A stretch of DNA of 15,517 nucleotides from Victivallales bacterium (lineage in GTDB: Bacteria > Verrucomicrobiota > Lentisphaeria > Victivallales > Victivallaceae), in contig DAOWBJ010000010.1 of assembly GCA_030634125.1 (NCBI GenBank), positions 1-15,517 of the forward strand, written 5' to 3'. Below are positions 13,925-15,517 of this stretch, in pieces (the first letter of the stretch is position 1; the number at the start of each line of letters is the position of its first letter). The notes below the pieces were generated by a model, which saw only the letters and a list, made by a program, of their open reading frames with translations, searched no databases and was not told the origin of the DNA. The translations under genes were made by a program, and so were the position numbers.

Positions 13925-13966
13925 AAAGCTTTATTTTTTTGATTTTGCGAGTATATTTAAAGCTTT
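13925..13966. promoter_or_regulatory. Pair of identical AAAGCTTT palindromes upstream of leuC
   Basis: AAAGCTTT occurs at 13925-13932 and again at 13959-13966, 34 bases apart, 38 bases before the leuC start at the nearer end. Each is self-complementary, and the two could pair with each other or bind a dimeric regulator on nearly the same helix face. In AT-rich DNA this could be chance. Confidence 0.3.
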
Positions 13967-14003
13967 GTTTATTAAAATCTAACTCTTACGGAGATAAGTA
14001 ACA

Positions 14004-15305
14004 ATGGGTATGACTATTACTGAAAAAATTCTGGCGGCCGCCGCCGGACATGACAAAGTCAAACCTGGTGAAAATATCTGGGTCAACGCTGATGTCTTGA
14101 TGACACATGACGTTTGCGGACCCGGTACCATCGGGGTGTTTAAACGTGAATTCGGCAATGACGCCAAAGTCTGGGACAAAGAAGGCGTGGTTATTATTCC
14201 CGACCATTATATCTTTACCGAAGACAAAACATGTCATCGCAATGTTGATACTTTGCGCGAATTCGTAAAAGAACAGGAACTGCCGTATTTTTATGATCCG
14301 GCTGATGAAACTTATTCAGGAGTATGTCATGTAACACTCCCGGAAAAAGGACATATCCGCCCGGGCGAAGTTCTTTTCGGTACTGATTCCCATACTTGTA
14401 CGCACGGCGCGCTGGGTATGTTCGCGACTGGAATCGGCAACACTGACGCCGGTTTCGTTATGGGCACCGGCAAACTGTTGATTAAAATACCGCCGACCAT
14501 TAAATTCGTTATTAACGGTATTTTTCCGAAAGGCGTAATCGCTAAGGATGTCATCCTGAAAATAATCGGGGACATCGGTGTTGACGGCGCGACTTACTGC
14601 GCGATGGAATTTGCCGGAACAGCTATTGAAGCACTTAGTGTTGAAGAACGTATGACTATTTGCAATATGGCAATCGAAGCCGGTGGTAAAAACGGTATCA
14701 TCGCCCCGGACGCGAAGACTATTGAATACGTTCGTTCCCGCACAGACAAAGCTTTCAACTGTTTCCACAGTGATGATGACGCTGATTATCAGGCTGTTTA
14801 CGAATACAAAGCTGAAGAATTTGTCCCGGTAGTGGCTCTGCCGTTTTCACCGGACAATGTAAAAGCCGCGGCAGCCGCGGGCGATGTCAAACTCGACCGT
14901 TCATATATCGGTTCCTGTACCGGCGGAAAACTGACGGATTTTGTTTTCGCGGCTGAATTGCTCAAAGGCAAAAAAGTCTGTATCGACACTTATATTGTCC
15001 CATCGACAGTAGAGGTTGCTGATGCTTTGAAGAAAGTCAGTATTGACGGCAAAACTCTGGCGGAAATTTTTGTGGAGGCCGGTTGTCTTGAACCGTCATT
15101 ACCGTCATGCGCGGCCTGTCTCGGCGGACCGGTTGATACTTTCGGGCGCTGCAATAACGGTGAAGTTTGTGTCAGTACGACCAACCGTAATTTTCCCGGA
15201 CGTATGGGCTCAAAGGATTCTAAAACAATTCTTGCTTCACCTTACACCGCCGCGGCATCCGCGATCACAGCTTGTCTGACTGATCCGCGCGAATATCTTA
15301 AATAA
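14004..15305 (+). CDS. leuC: 3-isopropylmalate dehydratase large subunit
   Basis: 433 residues, a normal length for the shorter bacterial/archaeal-type LeuC. It isomerises 2-isopropylmalate to 3-isopropylmalate in leucine synthesis, in the cytoplasm, together with LeuD. Aconitase-family landmarks are present: GTDSHTCTHGALG (126-138), IGSCTGG (302-308) and PSCAACLGG (367-375), giving the three [4Fe-4S] ligands Cys305, Cys369 and Cys372, plus the substrate-binding TTNRNFPGRMG (392-402). The start MGMTITEKIL is typical of the family. GGAG (13990-13993) lies 10 bases upstream, a somewhat long spacing. leuD follows after 12 bases. Homoaconitase-like or dimethylmalate dehydratase paralogues share this fold, so the exact substrate is inferred. 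Confidence 0.93.
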   Translation: MGMTITEKILAAAAGHDKVKPGENIWVNADVLMTHDVCGPGTIGVFKREFGNDAKVWDKEGVVIIPDHYIFTEDKTCHRNVDTLREFVKEQELPYFYDPADETYSGVCHVTLPEKGHIRPGEVLFGTDSHTCTHGALGMFATGIGNTDAGFVMGTGKLLIKIPPTIKFVINGIFPKGVIAKDVILKIIGDIGVDGATYCAMEFAGTAIEALSVEERMTICNMAIEAGGKNGIIAPDAKTIEYVRSRTDKAFNCFHSDDDADYQAVYEYKAEEFVPVVALPFSPDNVKAAAAAGDVKLDRSYIGSCTGGKLTDFVFAAELLKGKKVCIDTYIVPSTVEVADALKKVSIDGKTLAEIFVEAGCLEPSLPSCAACLGGPVDTFGRCNNGEVCVSTTNRNFPGRMGSKDSKTILASPYTAAASAITACLTDPREYLK

Positions 15306-15317
15306 GGAAATATCATT

Positions 15318-15517
15318 ATGTCTAATATAATTAAGGGTAAAGCGTTTGTCCTCGGCGATAATATCGATACCGACCAAATCATTCCGGCTCAATACCTGAG
15401 TCTGGTTCCAACAATCCCGGAAGAATACGAAAAACTTGGAAGTTATGCTCTCATCGGTCTGCCGGACGAGTATAGTACTCCTTATGTAGCTGACGGCGGG
15501 ATGAAAACAGAATACCC
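15318..15517 (+). CDS. leuD: 3-isopropylmalate dehydratase small subunit, 5' part
   Basis: The first 66 codons are present and the gene runs off the right edge. The protein begins MSNIIKGKAFVLGDNIDTDQ, and the GDNIDTDQIIPAQYL block is the conserved LeuD/aconitase swivel-domain start. AAGGA (15304-15308) overlaps the leuC stop and lies 9 bases before this ATG, so the two subunits are probably translated from one transcript. LeuD supplies the swivelling domain that completes the active site formed with LeuC. Confidence 0.92.
   Translation, partial: MSNIIKGKAFVLGDNIDTDQIIPAQYLSLVPTIPEEYEKLGSYALIGLPDEYSTPYVADGGMKTEY

Larger units (their letters stand above)
13598..14003. other. Divergent intergenic spacer, 406 bases
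   Basis: A strongly AT-rich region between two divergently transcribed units, with T8 and T7 tracts near 13809-13816 and 13934-13940. It contains the minus-strand promoter candidate, two palindromic clusters and the leuC ribosome site. I found no ORF of note, no RNA gene and no convincing leucine-rich leader peptide or attenuator. A leuC promoter must lie here, but I could only see weak candidates such as TTGCGA (13945-13950) with TTTATT (13968-13973). Confidence 0.6.

Noticed and set aside
13801..13945. T8 and T7 tracts as phase-variable switches
   Set aside because: They are outside coding frames and not placed within a recognisable promoter spacer; the region is AT-rich throughout, so such runs are expected.
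14316..14768. 150-codon minus-strand frame inside leuC
   Set aside because: It is antisense to conserved LeuC catalytic motifs, so it is a codon shadow.

Overview
The window holds four genes arranged as two divergent units. To the left, on the minus strand, is an apparent two-gene operon: a TolC-family outer-membrane lipoprotein (13597 to 11972), then a giant secreted-protein gene that starts at 11899 and is still open at base 1. To the right, on the plus strand, are leuC (14004-15305) and the first 200 bases of leuD. A 406-base AT-rich spacer separates the two units. I saw no rRNA, tRNA, CRISPR array or insertion sequence.

The giant gene fills about three quarters of the window. I read its minus-strand frame codon by codon and found no stop from 11899 to the left edge, giving at least 3,966 residues. 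It starts with a LEPR-like N-terminal motif (KLEDRILFDGAA) instead of a Sec signal peptide. An Ala/Gln/Glu/Asp-rich linker follows, then two tandem DUF4347-type domains, the first of which has lost the His and Cys kept by the second. The rest is a very long array of beta-solenoid modules. Most are Pmp-like, with GGGIY/GGAIY turns about every 25-35 residues, an LRxA motif at or near the start and a D-x-R-G...IGAYE motif at the end. The middle is built of a different 'YYNL' repeat. Only three cysteines occur in the 3,966 residues.

The TolC-family gene precedes the giant gene by 72 bases, with no convincing terminator between. A reasonable reading is that it supplies the outer-membrane exit channel for the giant protein (type I-like secretion). 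The ABC transporter and membrane-fusion partners are not in view, and neither is the C-terminus where a secretion signal or anchor would lie.

leuC and leuD encode the two subunits of 3-isopropylmalate dehydratase (leucine biosynthesis), are 12 bases apart and are ordinary housekeeping genes. The spacer contains one candidate sigma70-type promoter for the minus-strand operon and two palindromic clusters of unknown role.

The LEPR-like N-terminus, the IGAYE-terminated Pmp-like modules and moderate GC suggest a member of the PVC group, most like Lentisphaerota, or a related uncultured lineage such as Omnitrophota. This is inference from protein style and not from a marker gene.
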